Part shown: piece after piece, positions 1 through 7,540 of the stretch | Layout: the number at the start of each line of letters is the position of its first letter | Position numbering within the stretch: position 1 is the first letter of the stretch | Source of the DNA: RHLJ01 sp965212165 | GTDB lineage: Bacteria > Bacteroidota > Rhodothermia > Balneolales > Balneolaceae | DNA length: 64,000 nt | Direction: 5' to 3' | Assembly: GCA_965212165.1 (NCBI GenBank) | Contig: OZ243096.1 | Location: forward strand, 558,001-622,000 | Notes under the pieces: model-generated | What the model was told of the DNA's origin: nothing | Database searches by the model: none | Seen by the model: the letters and a program-made list of their open reading frames with translations, nothing else | Position numbers and translations under genes: made by a program

Positions 1-80
1 ACTTTTAACTGAATTTATTCTATATATCATTATTACTTACATTGATATTTTCATCCAATCCTTTTTACCTATGGGAAACT

Positions 81-407
81 ATGTATTACAATCTTAGATA
101 TATCCACATTACTACTTCTAATAAAGACGAAGCTCGTAAAATCGGTAGGGTTTTAGTTGAAGAAAGACTTGCAGCTTGTGTTAATATATTTGATGGCATG
201 GAATCTATATATCGGTGGAAAGGTGAGATTAAAGAAGATCAGGAATGTGTGTTAATTGCTAAAACTAATTATTCTAAAGTTAGAGCACTTACTAATCGTG
301 TAAAAGAAATTCACAGCTACGAATGCCCATGCATTGTTTCTTTAACAATTACTGAAGACGAAGGAAATAAAGAGTATTTAGATTGGCTTGTTAAAGAGTC
401 TAAATAA
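81..407 (+). CDS. cutA: CutA-like divalent-cation tolerance protein
   Basis: A 108-residue cytoplasmic protein of the CutA1 family, small trimers with a ferredoxin-like fold linked to copper or other divalent-metal tolerance; the biochemical role is poorly defined. The family pattern is clear: an N-terminal strand with ITTSNKDEAR, then the EERLAACVNIF block with Cys33, the SIYRWKGEI strand, and a C-terminal CPCIVSLTI block followed by YLDWL. The ATG at 81 is chosen because it starts one strand before the conserved core, as in the family; an in-frame TTG at 42 would add 13 residues with no family resemblance. It stands alone on the plus strand, convergent with the xylanase gene. Confidence 0.93.
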   Translation: MYYNLRYIHITTSNKDEARKIGRVLVEERLAACVNIFDGMESIYRWKGEIKEDQECVLIAKTNYSKVRALTNRVKEIHSYECPCIVSLTITEDEGNKEYLDWLVKESK

Positions 408-431
408 GTTTCTAATGTGATTCTTCATCAA

Positions 432-462
432 GAAAAAAGGGCCCGTCCTTACGGAACGAGCC
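432..462 (-). terminator. Rho-independent terminator of the xylanase transcript
   Basis: On the minus strand a G+C-rich stem (GGCTCGTTC pairing with GGACGGGCC, two G-U pairs) with a five-base loop is followed by CTTTTTTC. It lies just after the stop codon of the secreted GH10 xylanase gene. No T-run follows on the plus strand, so it would act mainly for the minus strand. Confidence 0.85.
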
Positions 463-485
463 ACTTATCTGATTGTAATATCATA

Positions 486-2852
486 TTACTTAATAAGCAT
501 CATCTTTTTTACATCTCTGAACGATCCTGAACGGATTTCATAAAAGTACATTCCTGTAGATAGCCCAGATGCATTAAATGAAACCGTATATACACCTGCC
601 GATTGCTGTGTATTTACAAGTGTTTGAACTAATCTTCCAGTAATGTCATACACATTAATGTTTACTTCTGATGCTTTTGGAATCTCGTATGAGATTTGAG
701 TAGAAGGATTAAATGGATTAGGATAATTTTGATCCAATTTAAAATCCGTAGGAGTATCATTAATAATCTCTTCGTTTGATACTTCTGTTACCTCAGTTTC
801 TTCCACATATTCTCTCAACCAAGTTAATGCTGGGCGTTCTTCTTCATTTGGTCGCATAATGAACGCCTCTTGTGCCGACCTCCAATGTCCATCCCTCCAT
901 CCCCAGAGAGTAATTCCCTCAACTGATGTATGCTCCCATAGAATTGGAAATAGTCTCTCGAATTCAGCTAACTGTGTTTGATCAGATTGAGCATCAGTTC
1001 CATTTGGGTTTCCGTCAATATCTAACTCTGTGATTTGAATGGGTAGACCCGTGGTGGCTAAACTATTTAAACTAGCCAAATGTGCACTAACCGATGGGAA
1101 GCTTGTTGAAAAAGCATGAGCCTGGACTCCAATACCATCAATTAAATTTCGTTCTTGCAGTAATTCAACTATTTGCCTGTATATAAAGGTTTTTGATGAG
1201 TTTCCTAAAATACTGTAGTCATTAATAATCAGTTTAGCAGAATCTGGAAAAATCTCACGAGCCATCTCAAATGAGGTTATTACCCAATCCCAGCCTGTAT
1301 CACCAGAACCACCAAGTGCATCTATATACCCACCGCTATCATCATCATTTGCATTAGCACCTGAATTATTCGGCGGATCATGAAGAGGCTCATTAACTAC
1401 TTCAATCCATTCCAGCTGAGGGTATCTTTCCGCTACTGCTTCGAACCACTCCGTAATTTCTTCTATTTGTTCTTCAGCTGGTAGTGATTTCAACCAAAGC
1501 GGTTGTTGATCACCCCAAATTAGTACATGAAACTTCAGTGGAAATCCATTTTCATCCGCTAATGTTGCTGCTGCATCCATTTGAGACCAATCCATTGTAT
1601 CCCTAATAGCTTCAACTGAGCCCCACTTCCCTGCATTCTCGGGCGTTACCTGATTCCAATACTCTGAAAATCTAGGTAATTGAGCTTCACTATATACATT
1701 CCCTAACCACTTTGGCTTACCTCTTGCTATGGGTTCATAAACAACATCTGGAATAATAGGCTTTTGGATTCTTACACTATCAATCCAAATGCTTTTACCA
1801 TTATTTGCCGACATACTAAAATGAAATGGTGCTCTACCTATAGTATCTGATTCCCCAACAGAAAAATTAAAACTAAATTCTTGCCATTCTGTTGTAAGAT
1901 TAATACTTGAATTATCTAGTCTTCCAAATTCATTAAAAGCTGGGTTTCCAACTGTAAAGTTAGCCGTTGCACCTTCTTCACTTGCCTTTGCCCAAGCAGT
2001 AAAGGTGTAACTTAATCCTGTTTCAACAGAGAAAAGCTCGTTGATGGCTTGAATACTCCAGTCGTTTGAACCAGCTGAGTTAACATCTATTCTGAGTGCA
2101 CGATTACCATCTTTCACTTCATCATCAACTATTGCAAAAGTAGCATCACCTGTATCTTGTAACTCAAATGTCCAACCTTCAACATCTGCAGTATCTGCTC
2201 TTTCTGTTAAATCTGATGATTCAAAGCTACCATTTGGATTCTCTGACGCATCTGGATCAGGACCAATAACTTTAAGGTTATCGATATAAATAACCGATCC
2301 GTTATTAGCAGCGAGATTTAATGGTACTGAGAACCTCATCAAGTTAATTTCATCAACTACAGTAGCAGTGTGCGATAACTCATATTTAGACCAGGTTGTA
2401 TCTAAACTGGCATCAAATTGTCCAAATCGAGCATAATCTCCACTAGCAGGTAAACCAAAATAAAATCGTCCTACACGAGAAGTTGTATCTGCTTTCATCC
2501 AAATAGTAGCAGTATATGTATCTCCGGCTTTTACTTGAAGATCTTCGTTTACAACTTCAATATTCCAATCATCCCCATCATTAAAAGTGCCGAAATCAAT
2601 TTTAAGTGCTTTACCGTCACCATCTTGAGAAGCATCTACAATTTCAAAGGCTGCATTTGCACCATTTGCGGTTATGTTGAAAGTCCAGCCTAAGTTACTT
2701 TCATTAACTAAGCCTAATGCGAATTCTTCAAAACTCCCATTGGTTGCGTAATCTTTTGTGGCTTGAGCATAACTATTTCCAATACTTAAAAACATACTTA
2801 CCATGAGTACTGCCTTTAATGATATTATTTTTTTTAATTGAAGCATGGGCAT
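486..2852 (-). CDS. Secreted GH10 endo-1,4-beta-xylanase with two CBMs and a type IX secretion tail
   Basis: A 788-residue modular endoxylanase that would cut the beta-1,4-xylan backbone outside the cell. Residues 1-30 form a signal peptide ending SYAQA. Two related beta-sandwich modules of CBM4/9 type follow at about 35-197 and 206-365; both begin with NGSFE and share W-T-F and a D-N/D-S closing strand. The GH10 barrel is about 375-690, with acid/base Glu488 in VVNEP and nucleophile Glu609 in ITELDID. Residues 703-788 are a type A type IX sorting domain beginning NYPNPFNPST. It is the last gene of a two-gene unit behind the GH43 lipoprotein gene and ends at a strong terminator. The family call is near certain; modules and secretion route are by similarity. 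Confidence 0.96.
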   Translation of the reverse strand: MPMLQLKKIISLKAVLMVSMFLSIGNSYAQATKDYATNGSFEEFALGLVNESNLGWTFNITANGANAAFEIVDASQDGDGKALKIDFGTFNDGDDWNIEVVNEDLQVKAGDTYTATIWMKADTTSRVGRFYFGLPASGDYARFGQFDASLDTTWSKYELSHTATVVDEINLMRFSVPLNLAANNGSVIYIDNLKVIGPDPDASENPNGSFESSDLTERADTADVEGWTFELQDTGDATFAIVDDEVKDGNRALRIDVNSAGSNDWSIQAINELFSVETGLSYTFTAWAKASEEGATANFTVGNPAFNEFGRLDNSSINLTTEWQEFSFNFSVGESDTIGRAPFHFSMSANNGKSIWIDSVRIQKPIIPDVVYEPIARGKPKWLGNVYSEAQLPRFSEYWNQVTPENAGKWGSVEAIRDTMDWSQMDAAATLADENGFPLKFHVLIWGDQQPLWLKSLPAEEQIEEITEWFEAVAERYPQLEWIEVVNEPLHDPPNNSGANANDDDSGGYIDALGGSGDTGWDWVITSFEMAREIFPDSAKLIINDYSILGNSSKTFIYRQIVELLQERNLIDGIGVQAHAFSTSFPSVSAHLASLNSLATTGLPIQITELDIDGNPNGTDAQSDQTQLAEFERLFPILWEHTSVEGITLWGWRDGHWRSAQEAFIMRPNEEERPALTWLREYVEETEVTEVSNEEIINDTPTDFKLDQNYPNPFNPSTQISYEIPKASEVNINVYDITGRLVQTLVNTQQSAGVYTVSFNASGLSTGMYFYEIRSGSFRDVKKMMLIK

Positions 2853-2889
2853 CTATTTGCTAATTATAGTTCAACTTATTTGTTAGAGC

Positions 2890-2917
2890 TTCTCTTATAG
2901 ATTTTTCTATCAGAGAA
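2890..2917. other. Hairpin between the GH43 and GH10 genes
   Basis: Two 12-base arms (TTCTCTTATAGA and TCTATCAGAGAA) pair with one mismatch around a TTTT loop. The hairpin sits between the GH43 stop codon and the GH10 start. No U-run follows it on the minus strand, so an RNA-stability or processing element is more likely than a terminator. Confidence 0.5.
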
Positions 2918-2927
2918 ATTTTAAAAT

Positions 2928-4619
2928 CTATTTATTTTCTGCATAGGCATACATACCTATTACAGTTCCTACAAAACCTCCGGCTTTATTAGTACTTAAA
3001 ATCGTACCATCAGCACCTTCTAGAAGCACTTGCCAACTTCCTTCCGAGTTTGAATACAAGAAATCGTACTCGCCTGCTCTTGCCGTTATTTTTAAATAAT
3101 ACTCCGATCCAAAAGTCGTCGGTAAAATCTCCGAGGCAATGATTTCAACATTATTACCTTCAGATTTCTGAAGAAAAATTTCCTTTTCCCCATTTTCATT
3201 TAAGGTGATTCCCATTTTATAATTAAATCGTTCACCCTGAAATGCAGAAAGTCCAGCTTCATCACCAATTTGTTTCGGTTCATAAATCATTTTAGTTGAA
3301 GCAGAACCATATACATGTTGTTGCCTTCTTCCAATAAATGATGGGTTTCCAAGACCACTTAATCTTTCTGACCTTGCATCTAATTTTAAATATTCATTCT
3401 CCTCAAAACTCCACCATGTAGATCGTGGAGTTCTCATCATAATCCAGTTGAATGCTAATTCATCTGTATTAAAGTTATCGATATAGGTAAAATTTCCATT
3501 TGTCGGAGGGTTTGCTTTTTCGGCATAAGGTAAATCCGGCCTTTTAAGTTTAACAGGAACTTCCTTGTCTTCTTCAAGAATAATCGGCCATCCATCTTTC
3601 CATGTTACCGGAAGTAAAAATGTTTCTCGACCAGTATTGAAATTAACTCCGTCATATAATCGTACACCCAAAAATATAGTCCACCACTCTCCATTTTTTG
3701 TTTCAACCATATCAGCATGGCCTACGTATTCTACTGGAAAATCACGGTCTACCGGAATATGACGCTGAGTTAATATTGGATTTCCTTCATATGGTGTGAA
3801 AGGACCATACGGTGAGCTTCCTTTTAACACTACCTGAGAGTGATCCGGACCTGTTCCACCTTCAGCACAATGAAGAAAGTACTCGCCATTAACTTTCATT
3901 AAATGAGGCCCTTCGATCCAGATTGGTTTTGTAGAAATATCCACTCCCCCATTAATAATCATAACAGGCTCGCTAATACTTTTATTTGTTTCCAAATCAT
4001 ATTCCCGGATCCAAATTGCTCTATGTCCCGGATATGTTGAGCCACCTTCTGGAGCATCGTTATTCATTACATAAACTTTTCCATCATCATCAAAATATAT
4101 AGATGGATCAATTCCATACACCCTATCTAACCAGATTGGATCGGACCACGGGCCTGCAGGATCTGATGCTGTAACCATAAAGTTACCCCCGGCATCTACC
4201 AAAGTATTTAGTACATAAAAAGTACCATCATGATATTCTATTGTAGCTGCAAAAACCCCTCTGGAAATACCTAAACTGTCAACCGGCATTTGAGATGGGC
4301 GATCTAAAACATGACCTATTTGATTCCAGTTTACCAAATCGGTGCTATGAAATATTGGTATTCCCGGATAATGGGCAAATGACGAATGTATCATATAATA
4401 ATCGTCACCATCTCTTACAATACTTGGGTCAGGATAGTATCCTGCATTTATTGGGTTTATATATTCATCCTCGCCTACTTCTAAGCCATCGTAATAAGGA
4501 TCATTTCCTTCATATAAAAACCAATCAAACAATGGATCAGAACTTGCAACGGGTACACAACCTTTTATACTTATTGATAAAAACCCAAAGAGTATATAAA
4601 TGAATAATTTATTTGGCAT
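2928..4619 (-). CDS. GH43 beta-xylosidase / alpha-L-arabinofuranosidase, lipoprotein
   Basis: A 563-residue GH43 enzyme that would remove xylosyl or arabinosyl units from xylan fragments. A hydrophobic leader ends at Cys21 in a loose lipobox (IKGC), so it is probably a lipoprotein. The five-bladed propeller spans about 50-360 and carries the three acidic residues expected: Asp64 (YYPDPS) as base, Asp171 (GIDPS) as pKa modulator and Glu236 (IEGPH) as acid. Residues about 375-560 form a C-terminal beta-sandwich of the kind that often completes the GH43 active site. It is first in a two-gene minus-strand unit with the GH10 xylanase, and two XylR-type operators lie upstream. Whether xylosidase or arabinofuranosidase activity dominates cannot be told from the sequence. 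Confidence 0.93.
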   Translation of the reverse strand: MPNKLFIYILFGFLSISIKGCVPVASSDPLFDWFLYEGNDPYYDGLEVGEDEYINPINAGYYPDPSIVRDGDDYYMIHSSFAHYPGIPIFHSTDLVNWNQIGHVLDRPSQMPVDSLGISRGVFAATIEYHDGTFYVLNTLVDAGGNFMVTASDPAGPWSDPIWLDRVYGIDPSIYFDDDGKVYVMNNDAPEGGSTYPGHRAIWIREYDLETNKSISEPVMIINGGVDISTKPIWIEGPHLMKVNGEYFLHCAEGGTGPDHSQVVLKGSSPYGPFTPYEGNPILTQRHIPVDRDFPVEYVGHADMVETKNGEWWTIFLGVRLYDGVNFNTGRETFLLPVTWKDGWPIILEEDKEVPVKLKRPDLPYAEKANPPTNGNFTYIDNFNTDELAFNWIMMRTPRSTWWSFEENEYLKLDARSERLSGLGNPSFIGRRQQHVYGSASTKMIYEPKQIGDEAGLSAFQGERFNYKMGITLNENGEKEIFLQKSEGNNVEIIASEILPTTFGSEYYLKITARAGEYDFLYSNSEGSWQVLLEGADGTILSTNKAGGFVGTVIGMYAYAENK

Positions 4620-4676
4620 GCTAGTAAAACAGTTTTAGGTAATGATTTCCTTCAATGAAACTGGACTTTTCATAGA

Positions 4677-4696
4677 TTAGGCAAATTTTTGCTCAC
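4677..4696. promoter_or_regulatory. Probable XylR (LacI-type) operator, proximal to GH43
   Basis: Half-sites TTAGGCAAA and TTTGCTCAC face each other with two bases between them, close to the palindrome in front of the LacI-type gene (spacing there is one base). It lies 58 bases upstream of the GH43 start codon, within the expected promoter region of the GH43/GH10 unit. Confidence 0.6.
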
Positions 4697-4796
4697 TTTA
4701 CTTTGTTTTAATTTACTTTTTATTTTAATAAAATAGTAAAAAATAGTGTTTATAGTTGTTAATTATAAATATCTGTATTTTTATTTGATAATAAAA

Positions 4797-4815
4797 TTGA
4801 GCAAATTTTGTTCAT
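4797..4815. promoter_or_regulatory. Probable XylR (LacI-type) operator, distal to GH43
   Basis: The site TTGAGCAAATTTTGTTCAT has a left half identical to the one in front of the LacI-type gene and the same one-base spacing. It is about 180 bases upstream of the GH43 gene and about 110 bases from the proximal site, an arrangement that could support DNA looping. Confidence 0.65.
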
Positions 4816-4854
4816 TTTTATTATTTATTCATAATTATCAATACTCAGATCACG

Positions 4855-5375
4855 ATGAATAAAATAACTTTCCTTCCTATTACAGTCTTGTTAATGGCTT
4901 GCACTGTTAAAACACCTAAGTCTAAAATGATTGGTTAATTCAATACAGGTACTGATCTATTACTTCTTCATTTTGATTCAAAAACAGAATTCACATTGTA
5001 CAGCATTCTGATTGGAATGAAAGTGTAACCTCACCAGAAGAATTAGCACTTGTAAAAGAATAAATTGATTATCAATAAATTCCGGATGGGAATGGCATTA
5101 GAAATGGGACACCGGGGTTAAAATCTGAAGATAAAGTAGATTGGAGAAAATATATTTCAGATTCTACAATAGTCAATATTTTGGAACATGCAATAGATAT
5201 TGCAAATGAGTATAACGGAAAAGACGGTAGATACAATAATACTGCGATTACTATGGGTGGTCCCGATTTTTCAGATGTTTCTGAAATATGTTGGATTTTT
5301 GAAATTGACCGTCTGACTGATAGCAATAATTTTTTCAGGGAGTTCTCGGACGAAAAACGAATTGAGTCTAATTGA
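4855..5375 (+). pseudogene. Decayed lipoprotein hydrolase-like gene
   Basis: Remains of a secreted protein. A leader that looks like a lipoprotein signal (MNKITFLPI then LLMAC) is read from the ATG at 4855, followed after a stop by FNTGTDLLLLHFDSKTEF. The reading frame then shifts. In the frame starting at 4989 one reads IHIVQHSDWNESVTSPEE, then two in-frame stops, then IPDGNGIRNGTPG and an open stretch to 5375 containing GGPDFSDVSEICWIF. This order matches my memory of a nucleoside-hydrolase-like family found near polysaccharide-degradation genes; the family name is not certain. About 100 residues between the DSKTE and IHIVQ blocks seem to be deleted. It lies between the two arms of the xylan locus. 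Confidence 0.75.
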
Positions 5376-5494
5376 ATTAAATGAGATACTTAAAAATGAC
5401 TTATTAAATAAGAATTAAGTCACAATTTATATTTAATATACCTTAGACAATAATTGAGCAATTTCTTGGAATACTAACCTAACCTGATTTAGTA

Positions 5495-6043
5495 ATGATC
5501 ATTTCACGTATTATTTTTTCGTCTGTATTGGCACTCATTTTTTTCTCTGGGACTACATTTGCCCAACACCATATGCACAGCCAGTCAACTCCACTTATAG
5601 AGTCTGGCAATGATATTTTTGGAGCTATTCAAGAAGTAATTATACAATTAGAGCAAAACCCTAACACAGATTGGTCACAAGTTGATTTAGAGGCATTACG
5701 CCAGCACCTACTTGATATGAAAGCTTTTACAGAAGAAGTAGAAGTCTTGTCACAAACACCAATTGATCAAGGAATTGAGATACATGTAAAACCTCAATCT
5801 GATTTAGCAATTAAAGCACTTACTAACGTTCTTAGTAAACACCCATCTATGCTTAAAAGTGAGATGGGTTGGGATATGCTTGGTTCCCAAAAAGATGGAC
5901 ATTGGGTTATTACCTGTACAACCGATAAAGAAGAAGATGTTGCTAAAATTCGCGGACTTGGATATATAGGATTATTAGCAGCTGGTGCACATCATCAATT
6001 ACATCATTGGATGGTAGCTACTAATCATATGGGAATGAATTAA
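5495..6043 (+). CDS. Exported protein of unknown function, histidine-rich at both ends
   Basis: A 182-residue protein with a clear signal peptide (residues 1-23, cleavage after TTFA), so it is periplasmic or secreted. The mature start is QHHMHS and the C-terminus contains HHQLHHW and NHMGMN. The middle has a family-like block, TDWSQVDLEALRQHLLDM, that I recall from unannotated exported proteins. I do not recognise a catalytic family. The His and Met clusters suggest possible metal or heme binding, which is inference only. It is convergent with the transporter gene, shares a two-way terminator with it, and a half-match to the XylR operator (TTGAGCAA at 5454) lies upstream. Confidence 0.8.
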   Translation: MIISRIIFSSVLALIFFSGTTFAQHHMHSQSTPLIESGNDIFGAIQEVIIQLEQNPNTDWSQVDLEALRQHLLDMKAFTEEVEVLSQTPIDQGIEIHVKPQSDLAIKALTNVLSKHPSMLKSEMGWDMLGSQKDGHWVITCTTDKEEDVAKIRGLGYIGLLAAGAHHQLHHWMVATNHMGMN

Positions 6044-6073
6044 AAAAGGCTCAAATTTCTTTAAGCCTTTTAT
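6043..6073. terminator. Two-way terminator between convergent genes
   Basis: AAAAGGCT and AGCCTTTT form a perfect 8-bp stem with a 12-base loop; A-runs and T-runs flank it, so it works on both strands. It closes the xyl operon after the transporter gene and the exported-protein gene coming the other way. Confidence 0.85.
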
Positions 6074-6096
6074 TAATTTTATGTTTAGAATACTCT

Positions 6097-7512
6097 TTAA
6101 CCAGTAGTTAACTCTGGTCCAGTTTCTCCTCTTCGCATAATTAAGTCTGCTTCTATCTCTTTCATCTTCTCGTTAGTTAATGGATAGAATAGCATGATTA
6201 CATAACAGGCAATCCCAAATAAAGCTGGTATAATACTAACTAACATTAATATCCCACCTAGTGAATCATCCGATTGTAATTGTCCTGATTCAAACCCATA
6301 AGCAGAGAGTACCCAGCCGGTAATTGCCCCACCAAGTGCAACGCCGAGTTTTAATGTAAATAATGAAGCTGCCATTATTAATCCAGTTGCGCGTCGTCCA
6401 AACTTCCACTCACCATAATCAGCAGTATCGGTGTACATAGCCCACTGAAGTACTGCTACTGGACCTAGTAAGAATCCTGCTATAATATTCACTAAATAGA
6501 TTACTCCTACTTGGTCTTTATCAAGAAAGAAAAAAGCAATACTAATAATTGCAGCTAGTCCTAAAAACCAACCATATGTTTTCTTCTTATCAAAAAGCTT
6601 ACTAATTGTGTTGGTGAGTATTGCACCAACTAAAGTTGCTAGAGCGCCGGAAGTAAGAAAGTAATTTAAACCGAGTTCTATGGTTGAGCCAAAAAGTACA
6701 ATGGAATGGTCTCCAATATAATAATTGATATAGAATGCAAAAGATCCACCTCGAATAACAAGAAATGTAAGTTGAAAAACTGTAGCTAAACCAACCAAAA
6801 CCCAAGGACCGTTTGCAAATAGATCTTTTCCGTCTTTCTTGAAATCAATCTCCTGATTCTTTGGAGGTAATACTCGTTCTTTAGTGGTAAAAAAAGCAAC
6901 AAGAAATAAAATCGCTGCCACTACACCATAAAGACCCATAGTCCACATCCAACCTATTTGCTTGCTAGCGATATCATCACCACCACCAAAAAACTCAACC
7001 AAAGGTTCGGTAAATCCAGTAACAATTAACAATCCACAGTATGCAGCAACAAATCTATATGATGAAACCACAGTACGTTCTTCTGCATTTGGAGTAATAA
7101 CACCCATTAATGCTGCATATGGAACATTGATCATGGTATACATAATCATCATTAGTGTATAGGTGATGTATGCATATACAATTTTCCCAGTATCACTAAA
7201 ATCTGGAGTTACGAACATAAAAAAGCCAAGTACTCCAAAAGGAATTGCTAACCACAATAAGTAGGGTCTAAATTTACCGTACTTAGTTTTAGTTCTATCA
7301 GCAATCATCCCCATAAGCGGATCATTTACTGCATCAAAAATTCTAGTAACTAAAAACATAGTTCCAGCAACTGCAGCTGGTAAGCCAAAAATATCTGTGT
7401 AGAAGAAAAGCAGATAAACGATAAAGGTTTGAAAGAACAAATTTGATGCAGCATCACCTGCACTATAGCCTACTTTTTCTATAAAAGAGACTTGATTTGT
7501 TTTTGTACTCAT
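6097..7512 (-). CDS. GPH-family sugar:cation symporter (xylooligosaccharide/xyloside)
   Basis: A 471-residue inner-membrane carrier with about 12 hydrophobic segments, of the glycoside-pentoside-hexuronide branch of the major facilitator superfamily. The start EKVGYSAGDAASNLFFQ and the loop DAVNDPLMGMIADRTKTKYG are typical of XynP/MelB-like carriers. It is the last gene of the xylB-xylA-GH67-GH10-GH3 operon, 28 bases after the GH3 gene. Since the GH3 enzyme next to it has no signal peptide, the likely cargo is short xylooligosaccharides that are hydrolysed inside. The substrate is inferred from neighbours only; free xylose is the alternative. Confidence 0.93.
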   Translation of the reverse strand: MSTKTNQVSFIEKVGYSAGDAASNLFFQTFIVYLLFFYTDIFGLPAAVAGTMFLVTRIFDAVNDPLMGMIADRTKTKYGKFRPYLLWLAIPFGVLGFFMFVTPDFSDTGKIVYAYITYTLMMIMYTMINVPYAALMGVITPNAEERTVVSSYRFVAAYCGLLIVTGFTEPLVEFFGGGDDIASKQIGWMWTMGLYGVVAAILFLVAFFTTKERVLPPKNQEIDFKKDGKDLFANGPWVLVGLATVFQLTFLVIRGGSFAFYINYYIGDHSIVLFGSTIELGLNYFLTSGALATLVGAILTNTISKLFDKKKTYGWFLGLAAIISIAFFFLDKDQVGVIYLVNIIAGFLLGPVAVLQWAMYTDTADYGEWKFGRRATGLIMAASLFTLKLGVALGGAITGWVLSAYGFESGQLQSDDSLGGILMLVSIIPALFGIACYVIMLFYPLTNEKMKEIEADLIMRRGETGPELTTG

Positions 7513-7540
7513 ATTTACTGCCTGTTTGGTTAGTTGAAGA

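Noticed and set aside
1..80. End of a gene to the left of cutA
   Set aside because: The 80 bases are A+T-rich with no open frame matching a protein; nothing supportable is seen.
3565..4603. Open plus-strand frames inside the GH43 gene
   Set aside because: They lie opposite the well-conserved GH43 coding sequence and show no family pattern; they are antisense shadows.
5454..5472. XylR operator in front of the exported-protein gene
   Set aside because: Only the left half (TTGAGCAA) matches; the right half is absent, so chance is likely in A+T-rich DNA.
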